Source: Atherix ibis
Lineage: Eukaryota; Arthropoda; Insecta; Diptera; Athericidae
Assembly (NCBI GenBank): GCA_958298945.1
Contig: OY282609.1
Coordinates: forward strand, 62,158,220-62,222,219
Length of the DNA stretch: 64,000 bases
Direction of reading: 5' to 3'
Shown here: positions 37,823-50,800 of the stretch, one piece after another
Layout: every line of letters begins with the position of its first letter
Numbering within the stretch: the stretch's first letter is position 1
The notes under the pieces: model-generated
Seen by the model: only the letters and a program-made list of their open reading frames with translations
Database searches by the model: none
Told to the model about the DNA's origin: nothing
Program-made: the position numbers and the translations under genes

Positions 37823-38800
37823 CTAACTTTCGAGCTGTTGTGCTTGAATTTCTGGTACTACGAAAATCTGGTCGCTACAATGGTTGTTGTCATTTTTTAA
37901 AACGTCCGATTCTTCTAAGGAGAATGTAGATTTAGTATTTTCTATCTCCATAGATTTCCAATTGTTAGAATTTGCCGTTTGCGCTAGATTAAATCTGCCA
38001 CTTGTCTGACCTCCTGTTTGTTGATGGTCCCTCTCCTCGAGTGCGCTAAGACTGCACGTTGGCATGATACGATGCGGAAACCGGGGTGATCCTCTGATTT
38101 TCTCCCTCAACGTCAGTTGATTTACTATAGATGGTCTTCTACTTGCAGGTAGTTGAAAGTTTACTTTTGTTTCTGAAACTTTAATGTATTTGCTTCGTAA
38201 TGAATCACTAGAAGTTGACGCGCGTTTCTGTTCAGATAAGAATTCTGGATCTACAGAAGTGCGGTCAATGTCGTTTCCACTTTTTGCAAATGATAATTTT
38301 CGAAGATTTTGGGAGGTTGCTGCTGGAGTTTTATAAAGAGCATTACATGATGCTGTTTCCCCAGTTGGTACGAGTCGTGTAAACATGCCCATATGACTTT
38401 TAAGAGCGGCGCGTATTCCGGTCTGGCCACTCAAACTATTCGAAGAATCCTTATGACTTGTTCTTACGAAAATACCACGAATTCGATTAATTAGGCCGGT
38501 TTTAGTCTCGGTCGCTTGCTGATGTACTAATCGTAAATTAAGAAGATCTAATGCCGGTAGACAAACATCATGAACAGAGCGGGAATCCTCTAGTTGTGGA
38601 TGACTGGCAAAAGTTACTGACCTTCGCATTGGTACTTGCATATATTCAGCTGATGGCCAACTTGCTCTTGGAATAACTGGAGGTAAAACTGACAACAAAA
38701 GATAAGGTATACCACCTCCTATACTAGGAGTTCTTGATTTTGATCCTTGTGGCGGTAGAGGAGGAGTAGTTGAAATATCCGTAATTACAGTTACCTCAGG
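37823..38800 (-). CDS. GABA-B-R2: GABA-B-R2 exon 11: cytoplasmic tail and stop
   Basis: Residues 981-1305. PEVTVITDIST, SVLPPVIPRASWPSAEYMQ, RRSVTFASHPQLED, TKVNFQLPASRRPS, RGSPRFPHRI; ends QAQQLES-stop. Polar, Ser/Thr-rich, no membrane segment. Acceptor CTTTAG|CCT; the exon extends 102 nt upstream of the first in-frame Met. Confidence 0.94.
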   Translation of the reverse strand, partial: PEVTVITDISTTPPLPPQGSKSRTPSIGGGIPYLLLSVLPPVIPRASWPSAEYMQVPMRRSVTFASHPQLEDSRSVHDVCLPALDLLNLRLVHQQATETKTGLINRIRGIFVRTSHKDSSNSLSGQTGIRAALKSHMGMFTRLVPTGETASCNALYKTPAATSQNLRKLSFAKSGNDIDRTSVDPEFLSEQKRASTSSDSLRSKYIKVSETKVNFQLPASRRPSIVNQLTLREKIRGSPRFPHRIMPTCSLSALEERDHQQTGGQTSGRFNLAQTANSNNWKSMEIENTKSTFSLEESDVLKNDNNHCSDQIFVVPEIQAQQLES

Positions 38801-41800
38801 CTAAAGTTTATTAGAAAAAAATTTATAAGCAAACATATATTAGGAGAAATTATAGTCAAAATTTATATTTTTAGTTAAATAAAATTATTCAGATTCACAA
38901 ACTATAAAAAATTCCAAAAATTTAGTTATGAAAATATTTTATTGTATTTTTCTCTATACTAAAATATTAACCTTATGTTATTAGTTTTTCTTATTAAACT
39001 CTGTACTATTTTTGTAAACAAATTTTATAAATGTGTACCAGTACTTTTTTTCGGTGTGTGGAAATGATTCATAAAACTTAAAAAAGTAACAAAAAGGTTT
39101 CATGTTATTGTAATATTCCTTTTTAAATAAAATAAGTTTATTTCTGTAAGTTATTTAGTGCTTTGTACATAAAAAAACATTTTCTGTTTATGTTAATATA
39201 TATTATTACAAAATTTACTTTGTTTTTTTTTTAATACAAAATTGAATATATTTATGCTTTGAAATATGGTATTAAAAAAAAACATTTAAATGCCTAATTT
39301 AACTGGAGGACTGAGTTTATAAAAGCGACTGAAGGAGAAACAATAAAATATATTAAGGAAAGCCTATAAAATTTTTGTAAATTACTAACTACTAAATGGT
39401 AGACGATTTTTGGAGAATCAACAAGTATTATTATAAAAATGATTTATAATTAATATTTATAAAAGCATACTTTTGTCTGTGCTATTATTAGTGAAATATT
39501 TGATGATGATGTCGATGAAGTCGGATCCAATAGCCTTTCTAAACGTTTAATTTCTGCATCCAAGGCAGCTATTTCTTTTTTGTATACTCGATTTTGTACT
39601 TCGACACGATATTGTAGCTCTCGCCGATCATCAATTACAAACCTTCTCGTGTTGTATTCCATTTTTAATCCCATACTATGAATCACTGGATCAACAATGT
39701 CACCTGTGATTGTTCAATAGTATAAAAATATTGACTGATTGATCATAATTATACGCATTTAATTTCTATATATTAAATATAGTTTTCTGGATAATTTCAA
39801 AATAAATCATATTTTTATATTTATTTGATGTGAATATTAAAGTAGTTTTTTTGGCCAAGTAACTTTAAAAATACATTTACAAATTGTTTCGTGACATTAA
39901 ATGGTAGCACACGTATGAAGTATTAAATCTGTACGAATGCCCCGTACTGATGAGATACTCGTATTATGAAAATTTTATGTTATTCTCGGATCGACCATTA
40001 ATATAAATGTTTAAACTTCATCAAGTTTAATTATACATATTTCAGCTATTATTCTGCATATTCTATTTAAAGTAAAGTATTTTATTTGAAAAAACATTTT
40101 CAGAATAATATGCGTTAATTCTCGTTTTTAAGAAATGTAGTCGTGTTTTTTAAAATTCATAATAAACAGAATTTATAAATATATTTTATGCATTTTATTT
40201 CTTTTAGTAAATACAAATTTGATAAAAAATATTATAATTAGTACGATAAAAAGTTTGTATGTTCGCCTAATCCACATTTTCAATTTATACAAAATGGTCA
40301 AAACTTTTTGAATAATAAAGATTTCGCCTAACCAAATTTGCAATTTTAGCTTATTCGAAAAATATTCTTAATTTGACAAGACAAATAATTTTGAATATAT
40401 AAATGATAAAAATGTTCCTAGAATATACAAATTATTTTATATTATATAATTGGATTCTTGTCAATAGGATTGTAAATAAATATTTTACATTATATTAAAA
40501 ATTAAATCCTAACTTAAAATATTTCAATCAAAGTAACTATAAATTTATATTGTATTGATCTGCATTGATTGTTAGAAGTATTAAATAGTTAAATTAGTAT
40601 TGTTTGATAGATGTACTATTTTACTATTTTTTTATTATTTTATTTAGAAGGCAACATTTTACTGAAGAAAATTTGTCAAGGAAAAATATATAATTTGTGT
40701 TCGATTTAAAAACCAATTTGGTAAACGACCTAAAAATTTACAATTACAAGATTTCATTGAAAATTTTCATTAAATACGCAGTATTGATTCCTATATAATT
40801 AATAATTAATACATTAAAAATAACTAATGAAATTATTTAAATTATAAATAAAACTTACTTCTCGACCAAATATCATTGATTTTTGGCAGAAATAATAAAC
40901 AAAGTGTGGCTGTTGTTGATGCTAGAATAAGAGCTGTTATGGTTATAAATGCCAGTGTTACACGTTCAGATATTAGATTGGCTAATACAACGACGATTGC
41001 ACTTGTGATAACAACACTATATACGGATACTCCAATATACCGTGAATCATTGAGGGCAGGAATTTTGACGTGTCTCGTTTCCCAAGCCATATAAACGCCT
41101 ACAACGAGAAGGAGTCCCTTATAGACATACAGTGCTCCCAGCCAACTTTCAGTATGTTGTGAACGACAAACTTCAACCTGTTGAAAAATTAAGAAAATTA
41201 CTAAATGGCAACTACATGAAATATTTTTATAAGTAATCCCTTAAATTTTTTTTTCATAAGGTTTTGGGTACATAATATTTCGAATACATGCAATACTTTT
41301 TAAATAAAAAAATACGTATTTTACATTTAAAATCAAAAATAAATAGGTGATTTTATAGACTATAATTTTCCTTTATTTTTGTTCGGGAATTGATTATATT
41401 TGATATATAATACGAGGTCTGTTCAAAAAGTATCGGGAATTAAGAATGTCTGCGGGTTACGTTTCGATTTTCGATTTTTTTTGTAGCGTTATGTTGGTAC
41501 TCATGTCTCTCACTTATGCCAACAATTTCGGCCATTTTTAATGTTTAGCTAATTTTTAAAGCTGCTTTGATTACACGTGCTTTGGCTCGTCTACGATTTT
41601 TGCCCATTCCAGAATCTGTATCAAATTTTGTGTGAAAAACAAAATTAATTGCGCGGACGCATTCCGAATATTAACTGTGGCATATGGTGAAGCTACCTTG
41701 GACCGAAGCAATGTTTATAGGTGGTACAAAATATTCTCAGAGGGCCGAGAGGATGTGAACAACGAAAAGCGTGCCGGACGCCCGAGCACGTCAACAACAG

Positions 41801-44800
41801 ACGAAAACATTGATGAAGTGACGAAAATAGTATTGGCCAATCATCGAATCATCGTTAGAGAAGTTGCTGAGGACTTGAACATATCGATTGGCTCGTGCCA
41901 TTCTATTTTTATCAATGATTTGGTCATGTGACGAGTCGCCGCGAAATTCGTACCAAAACTGCTCAATTTCGACCAAAAACAGCATCGCATTAACATTGCT
42001 AAGGATCTGTTGGACTCTGTCCATGACGACCCAAATTTGCTCCAGAGGGTCATAACTAGTAACGAATCATGGATTTATGGTCGAATGTGAAGTTCGGTCG
42101 AATGTGAAGGTTTTGCTTACAGTTTTCTTCGATTGCAGGGGCGTGGTGCATCATGAGTTCTTGCCACAGGGTAGAACTGTCAATAGGGAATATTACCTGC
42201 AAGTAATGCGCAAGTTGCGCGAAGCAATCCGCTAGAAACGCCCGGATTTGTGGAAGAACAACAATTAGCTTTTGCACCATGATAACGCCCCTGCTCACGC
42301 ATCGTTGCTTGTGCGCGAATTTTTGGCCAAAAACAACACACTAATAATGCCGCAGCTACCGTATTCCCCAGATCTGGCCCCCATCCATTCATGATGGGCA
42401 AAAATCGCAGCTGTCAAAAATTAACTGAAAATTCAAAATGGCCGAACTTGTCGGCATATGTTAAGTGAGAGACATGATTATCAACATAACGCCATAAAAA
42501 AATCGATATATATTTTCTGAAGGAATCCAATTTTAAATATTTTCAAAAAATTTTATCTTTACGCTTTTCGCTTTTTAATATTTTAAGTATATATATACAA
42601 ATCTTTGGAATTCATAAATAATTAGTACTTAGTATTCGCCTTTTAATTAAATATCTATTTTTTTAGAATATGAACTTTTCTATGACTTCAGCGCAAGATT
42701 AATTATGAAATATGTTTGACATGTCATTTAAATTTTCTAGCAAAGTCTAAGTTAGATGAATTATGACACCTTTCTTAAGTTTTTCCTGTCAAAATATTGG
42801 AATTTCATTTTCAAGTTAATTGAACTAAATTAACTATATTATAAAAAGAAAATTGACAGCTTTAGAATTGATCACGTATTCTCAAATAATACTATAATAA
42901 TTATTTGGTTAAATTTTATAGAACATATTAGATTGTTTCAGAAAGTTAATGGGAAGACTTGAAAACGGAATGGTTTTGAAAATGGGAAAAGAAAAAATTC
43001 TGGATTAAGTAACATTTATTTAGAATATGAGAGATAGTAACTTGAACATCATATGAATGGCATGAAGGACAACGTTAAAATTACCGAAGAGGAAATTATG
43101 GCTATGTGCGGTATGCCTAACGTCAATTCTGAGAAAATTCCTTGCCCAAAATTTCAGAGTGGTTACTGACTAGATTTGTTTATTAATATTTGTCTAATTC
43201 GTAAAAAGAAATCTTTCTTTATTAGCTCAATCTCTTTGCCTACGCGTGGCCAATGATGTTTAAACCTTTTGTCTTTGTTTAAAACTTTTCTAATAAATAT
43301 CATAATAATAATTACGTTTCTATATTACGCATAAAATAACATATATTAAACAATTTTTATGAATGAATTTTTATATTTTGCTCAATTTACAAAATATTGC
43401 AACGCGTTTATTTTCTATATAAGTTTTTATTTAAAGAGATTATGTTTATTTGGTATGAAAATATTTTGATGTAGTCTGAAAACTTTTACTCAAATGTTCT
43501 TTTCAAATATAATTTATATGTTTTCCTTTAACATTTAATATGAATATAAATCCTATTAAATTTAACCTGTCGTTTATCGTAGGTATTCTTTTAATATTTT
43601 CTTTAATATATATTTCTTCATATTTCGTTGAATTATTTAGAGCTTTTAATTTGCATTTTGTCTACTAATCTTTTAGCTTCAATCTTATATTAATTTTCTG
43701 AAAATTTATAATGTTTAATTATAAACGAATTATTTTTGAAATCGACTATGATATTGTTTTGATTATTTCCCTGAAATATTATAAAATAAATACTTAGTTG
43801 CTATTTATTGAAATTTCTTGAAATATTATTTTGACGTTTGATATAAGCTTAGTTAAATAAACATAATACTCCTATGCATATAAGAAGCATGTTTATTTAC
43901 TTGGTAAATATTTTGTGTAAAATCATAGCTATGAATGTGGAAATTTTTTTTATAAATTGAATATAAAAAATAATGAATTTTAATTTTAATTTCGTACAAA
44001 ATATATTAAAATCTTCAAGTGATTATATCAAAAATCCGCGTGTAGAACCGGCTAAGAATATCTCTCAGGAATTTTCTGCATGTTGTAAAAATTGCCAAAT
44101 AGAAAAAATTAGTTTTTGTTCAATTTATTATTTTTTAAATGCTTTTTCTAGATATTTTAAATTGTCCAAATATTGTGGAATAGAAATCATCTGGAATAAT
44201 ATTAATCAAATTTGCGGTTATTACAAGTAATTTCAGGAATATTGTTCATTTCAACAAAGGTAACTGAGTACTGAGTATCTAGCATTTCTTCCTATTACGA
44301 AAACTTGTTTAGTACTGTTATAAGTTATATTTGATACAAATATATTATTTCTGAATCAATAAGTCTACTGAATTCCGGCATTAATAATAAGCAGCAAATC
44401 ATATTCATAGTGCTTACTGAAATATTAAAATTTTTTTTTCAAATTTTTATTATTTATACAAATAGAAAAACAGTTTTTTCCAAGCAAATAATACTGATTA
44501 TTACGAATTAATTCATGAACATTAAAATATTATAGGTGTTTTGGTAAAAATCCAACAATAATATTTCAAGTATTAATTAATTCATGTTAACTACTTCACA
44601 GTATGTAATTAAGAGCTAATTGAGAAAATTGATTGCATATCTTCAAAAGATTATTCGTATTGATTGAAATTTCCCCCATATATTTTATAATAATTACCTG
44701 CGGTTGATAGACAACACTTCGATCAGTCGCGCTTATTTCCAACGAGAGATTATTCAAGTGTCTTTCAATAGGATCTGTCACTATCCACAGAGTTACAACA

Positions 44801-47800
44801 AGCCCATCAAGAACTAGTAGAGCACAAACAAGTGATATTAGTTGAGTGTCTTGTAGCATTTTATCCTTGCAAACTCCACTGCCGGAACGCGTAAAAATTC
44901 TATGAACACGATAGGTCTTTGCAAACATTGAACCGAATGCTAAAGAAAATCCTGCTGATAGTAGATACACTCTCGCCTGTAATTATTAACACAGCATTTT
45001 GTTATTATCATTGTTGTTGTTGTGATTTTTTCGTTTTTTTTTTAGATACTTTACTAAAAAGCAGAGTGTTTTCTTTTCTGTGAAATAATTACAGCTGTTG
45101 AAATTAGCATAGGATTTATTTTTATATTTACATTTTTCATCAACGCTCTTATTTTTAGGCAAAAATTTTCTTGATTAAAACTAATAAAAAAGGAAATTTA
45201 ATCAACTGCATTAGATAAACCATTTTCTGAACTGACCATTATTAAAATAAGATGCTCTTCTTAGGATATTTTTAAATTTCTAAATTCGCTAATTTTTTTT
45301 CTGTATATTTGCAATAAACTAAAGAAAAATATTTTCTTACATAAAAATTTGAATAATTTTTACATTCTTAAAATATCTTATTTTTATTAATATAATAATT
45401 TTAATGTATTTCAAAGTTTTTCTATAAAAAACTTTTCAATGACAAATATTAGATTATATTTTTGGAAAAATTGAAATGACTCGTCAAACAAATAGTATAC
45501 TTTAAATATATTAGATTCAGATGGTCAATTTTCTATTTTCTCTTACTATGATTTATTTATTGTAAAAAGTAATAAAATAATTGATATTTATTAGATTTTA
45601 AGATAAATTAGTTATCATGTATTAAAAAATATATTTAAATTTAAAATTTCCTGTATATATAAATAGTAAAATTCTTTTAAAGTTAATCAGGAAAATAATA
45701 TAACTAATGTTTATTCTATTTTTTAAATGCTAATCTATTGCTGATCTTAGACATATATTAGGATTTTTTTTCATTATCATCTCGAATGGTGATCATTAGT
45801 ATTAAACAAATTAAAAAATATTAATACTATATTCAAACACAAATAAAGAGTAATTTTACTTTTAACATTATTTTACATACCGTACAAATAGTTGGAAATG
45901 TTGTTTCAGCAGATGGAAGGGTTGTATAGTCCATTCCAAGTAATATAACAGCTGTATAAACAAGAATACAACCAACCGCAGTCATATTGCTTAATTTCGG
46001 ACTAGAAAGCTTAATAGCTCTAATAAATTAAATGAAAAAAAAATTACCATAAACAAATACAAATCAAGTAATGAACATTTAAAGTGATAGGGAAAAAAAT
46101 TTCATTAAATTTTATCGAAGGTAAATTTATCTTTTATATAAAAATGAAAAATGTTTGCTCAAGAAATATATTTGCCAATGTAAAATTACTTCAGTTTGCG
46201 GAAGTGAAGATTGAAGGCGAGAAAAGCGATTGCTAGTGCGATACCCACTGATGAGAGGGTTGCAATTGTGTAGAAGGCTGATGGGGCTATAGTTACAACA
46301 CGAACTTTAAACACACGTTTTGCAATTGGTACCTGCCCACTGTGCCATTTAATAGCCTTGCAGTTTGGACAGTTAAAGTCCAAATTATGTTCGGCAGGAT
46401 AGTAAAGTGCTACAGATTCCAGTTCGCCCCCTTGGATTTGATAAAATGCTGATGTACCAATACGGTCTGGTCCATTGAACGATACGGGACCCTTCAATAA
46501 AAATGAAAATGTAACAATCGATTTCAGTTGCAGAAATGTATGTAGAGTATATAAAAAAATGTACTCGTAGTTAAAAAGTGATATGTGCGGATTAAACAGA
46601 AATCAACAAAAGTTGAATTGAAGTGAATTGAATTGATTGGATTGGATGTGATCCGATTCGATTCATTTCGATTCGATTTAATTCAATTCAATTTAATTTG
46701 ATTCATCTGATTAAAAGAACTTACGGAGATGCCCAAAAAACTCAGTCGTCCTAGTTGATGGAGAAACTCTAATGCCATGTCGTATCTTGTATAGTCGAAG
46801 CTTTCTAATTTCGATTGGATAGATTCGCGTTTCCAATGTTCTTCCGCGCCCTGTAGTGCTAATGCGATAGCCCACACGGCGTCATACGTTTGGGGAGCAT
46901 ACCTTGATATTGGCTCGGACACATTCAGTTCCAACATTTGCGATATAAACATCTCGTTACTCTGCGAATAACTAATCATATTATATACACCTGTTGAGGT
47001 AGTTGCGGTATTCAAAATCAATTTACCAATCCACTGAAACTAATTTCATTGCCAACGATGCTATTGTGGCTGGTCACAAATATTAAATTCTCAACAGCTT
47101 TATGCAACTGAAACTGTTGACAATCATCTGGCTCCGTATTCCACCATGGTGGTCCCATATTCTCGTGCAGAATCCAAGCGTAATCGGCACCAAACATACC
47201 CAGTTTAAATGCTTCGCAAAATATCTTTGGTGCAAGCTCTTGAGAGAAACTGCCGACAATAATTCGTGTGTCTAAATCCTAATAGTTTGATATAATCAAA
47301 ATAGAATACGTTGATTCACAGAATTATTAAATGTAAATATTTAAAATATCATAAAGAGTTACTTTTATAAACAATATCAAAATTAATACAATTATTGCAA
47401 TATTAGAAGAATCAGTATCTAAACAAACAAAAGCTGTATAATTATATAATATAATTGACCTTACTGTATGAAACAGTAATATCTATAGCAGTTGGTATCA
47501 ATTGAAGTATTTTTCGATGTTTTCTGTAAGCTAATCAATTCAATATTAATTATTAAGCTACATTTTGATATGAGTACGTGTATAATTTAAAAGCCCTTTT
47601 AATATATACATTAATCTATAAATGTGTATATGCTTTTAATTAATATTTATATATTTATTAATTTAATTAATTGGATAAGAAAACTAATTAGTTTTCAAAA
47701 TATATTCTAACTTCAAAAAATCGTCTTTGATTTGAATATTCATATTTTCGAAAGTTATATTTAATTCATTATACTTCAAATCGAAATAGGTATAATGTAG

Positions 47801-50800
47801 AAAAAGTATAAATTTTAATTAACTACACATAATTTGAAATTACATAATTAGCGATTTAATTATAAAATAGTAATTGTAAGAGCTTTTACCTATATAATTT
47901 CTATAAGATATAATAGTATTGAACTTTGATGTTAAATAATCTGAGAATATACGGTTATGATGATTGTTCTAGGAAAATTCGCTTTTAAATAAAGTTTCAG
48001 AAATATGGAATCATTTTTAATTTGAAGGATAGTAAATGCTTTGGACACGAATATAGGTATTTAATGTTGATCGTGTATTATTTTGTATTGATGTTTAACA
48101 ATGTATCTTGCACATTTATGAAATTAAGGATATTAAGTATTAAGTTGGAAATATTTGCTAGGATTCATATGCTTTCATTCTATGCCTACATTTATATACT
48201 TACACGAAGTAGTAAAAGTTGCTCCTTAAAATCGGTTTCTGCAAATGTTATAGTGGCTGCGCACGATATATTTGCCGACTCTAATTCAGTTACTAAATCA
48301 TTAACAGCTAACGAATGGACTTCTTCATTTTGGGAAAATGTTGTCACCGTGTCCCAACCAAATTTTCTTATAAATGCAATGCGAGCTGGATTATGGGATG
48401 AATCTGGCGCTACAGTTCGATAAAAAAACGGAAATTCATGTCGGTCACTTAGGGCTGGTGATGTTGACCCAAAAGATACCTGTGGGATTTGTAATTGTAC
48501 TCGTTCATTCTCCTACTTTTTATTTTATTGTAGATATTTTTTTTTTTTTTAAATAGAAAATCTTTTTAAAAGAGAGCTTTATATTCTTTCTAAATAGATT
48601 CATATATACATACATACACGTATGTATATGGGAGAGTCAAAAATATAAGAAAGCATTTATGTCTACATATAAGTATGTGCATCTAAACAAATGATTAGTT
48701 GCTATATCCACATATAGAAAACTGAACATATATATCGGTTGGCTCATTTCCAATTGTATCTTTTTCCAGTGAAAGTCGATGGCACGCATATATGGACATA
48801 TGTGTATGCCCACTTGTACATATTAACCAGAAAACTTTTGCAAAGAATTACATGAATAAATTGTACCCTATGTGGATAACTTAGACTATATAGTCAAGTT
48901 GGGAATTTGATTCTGCATGAATTAGGCTAGTTTTTTTTTCTATGGATTTGTATGTTATGAGTATGTACTGCTTGGTTGTAATATGCTACCTATTTGGAAA
49001 GTTGAAAAAAGCCTGCAACATTAAGTCTTTGGGTCCAATGACAAATAATTGCCATTTAGTCCTAAGTCAGAAATGAATTGAAAGTTGTACCATTGATAAG
49101 AAAAGGGAAATTGCGAAAATCTTTTACGATCTTAGTGCTTTTTTTAATCCAACGTAAAATGTATCTAACAATTTATGTTGCAGATGTCAACAGCTACTTA
49201 CGATATAGGGTAAAGAACTTGTAAGAATATGTTATTATTAGTTTTTTCGGTGAGGTTCTTGGATTATATCTGATTTTTGATTTGCTATTTTTTCGATTCA
49301 GTTTATACAGAAAAGAATGAAAACAATTCATAGAAAAGAATTGAAAAGATACTACTATCTTGGGACTCTACAAAAAGGACATTGAAATTTGTAGAAAAAA
49401 AAAATGGGAAGGGTAAGGAAAAATTGGAAAATTTGAAATTTGTTACATTTGGTATGAATTTACCTGAACAATATTCCAATAACGAACCACCTTGGCCAGA
49501 CTTTCTGTAACTTCCGAACATGCTGAACCCAAGAGCATTACCATACGTGTAGAATGTTGTGTATAGAGCGCGTGAAAAAATCGATCAACTCCAACACCAG
49601 GATCACACTGAAAAGTTTTCAATTGCATTGCTTTTTCACACCTTTTATAAAAAAATATTCATAATAATTATTATTATCTTCAGTATAATTACTCTTACTT
49701 ATTTTGCTTCATTTTATTTTCATATAAAGAATAAAATTCTTATACTCTTTATTTACTTTCGAATAAATAATAATTAAAAGAAAATATGTTTTTATTTTAT
49801 AAGGAATAAATTACAGATTCTTAGATTTTTCATTCATTCGATTTCAAAATATTTAGCCTATAAAGTATATTTATGTAAATATATATAAGATATTTCCAAG
49901 CGGATTTCTATAATCATTTTTTTTTTTCATAAAAATTAAATTTCTGATATTTTTACGCAACCATACTTGCGTATTGCTCTTTATTGATGTACACTTAAAA
50001 AAAATTATAACTAGACGAATATATATACGTACACATAAATATTTAAATACTTAATTTAATTATAATTACAACCCTCTGGTTTTAATTAAAAAAAAAAGAT
50101 GATTGAATAAGAGGAAATATGAACAGATATTTAGTTTCTATGGCTGTATTCAATAGAATGCCATTTTTTAGAATTTTTTTTTAAAATTTGATTTTTGTTA
50201 GACTTTTTGAAAAATAATTTCCACTTACCTTAGTGTCATTCGTTAATAGCTCAAGGGTATATCCTGATAAAAGTTTCCTTTGATTAATATGTTTGACGGC
50301 CATTTGGGCAGCACCCAACTCACTTAGTCCTTCGGGACGGTTGCCCCAACGAGTCGTTAACTCAAACAATCCTAAAAGGATTATTTTTCCATTGAAAATA
50401 GGTTTCTGTTCATTCAGGTATTTTCGTTCCTTTTCAAATACTTCATTTACTTTGAACTCATTCACAAGAACTAAAGAGAAACTTTTATTTGTACTTTTTC
50501 CATATTTTTTCGTCCTATCAAGCCATAATGAACTAGAATTTCTAAAATAATTTTTTTTCAAATTTCCTATTGATATCGGTGCTGAAAATTGTGACGATGT
50601 TAGCTTATTTCGTCTAGCCAAGGCATATTTTCGCACTAATTGTAAAAATGTTCTATGATCATTTTCATTTGAATTTGCACTTGCACTTAGAGCAATATTT
50701 GCACTTTCACGAAACGTTTCATTATTTTCACTGATTGCAGGACGGAAAGTATTGTTAACAATAATAGCTACTGGAGTAGTAAGGCTGCTACCATTAATAT

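Noticed and set aside
43973..44230. 85-codon frame in GABA-B-R2 intron 8
   Set aside because: Asn/Ile/Phe/Tyr-rich composition typical of chance frames in AT-rich DNA; no motif.
46991..47026. 36-nt intron between GABA-B-R2 exons 4 and 5
   Set aside because: The AG at 46992-46991 would give the wrong phase (stop at once) and the intron would be too short; the AG ending at 46962 gives a 65-nt intron in phase.
48022..48423. 133-codon plus-strand frame
   Set aside because: It is the antisense of GABA-B-R2 exon 3; the minus strand gives a conserved receptor sequence with correct splice sites.
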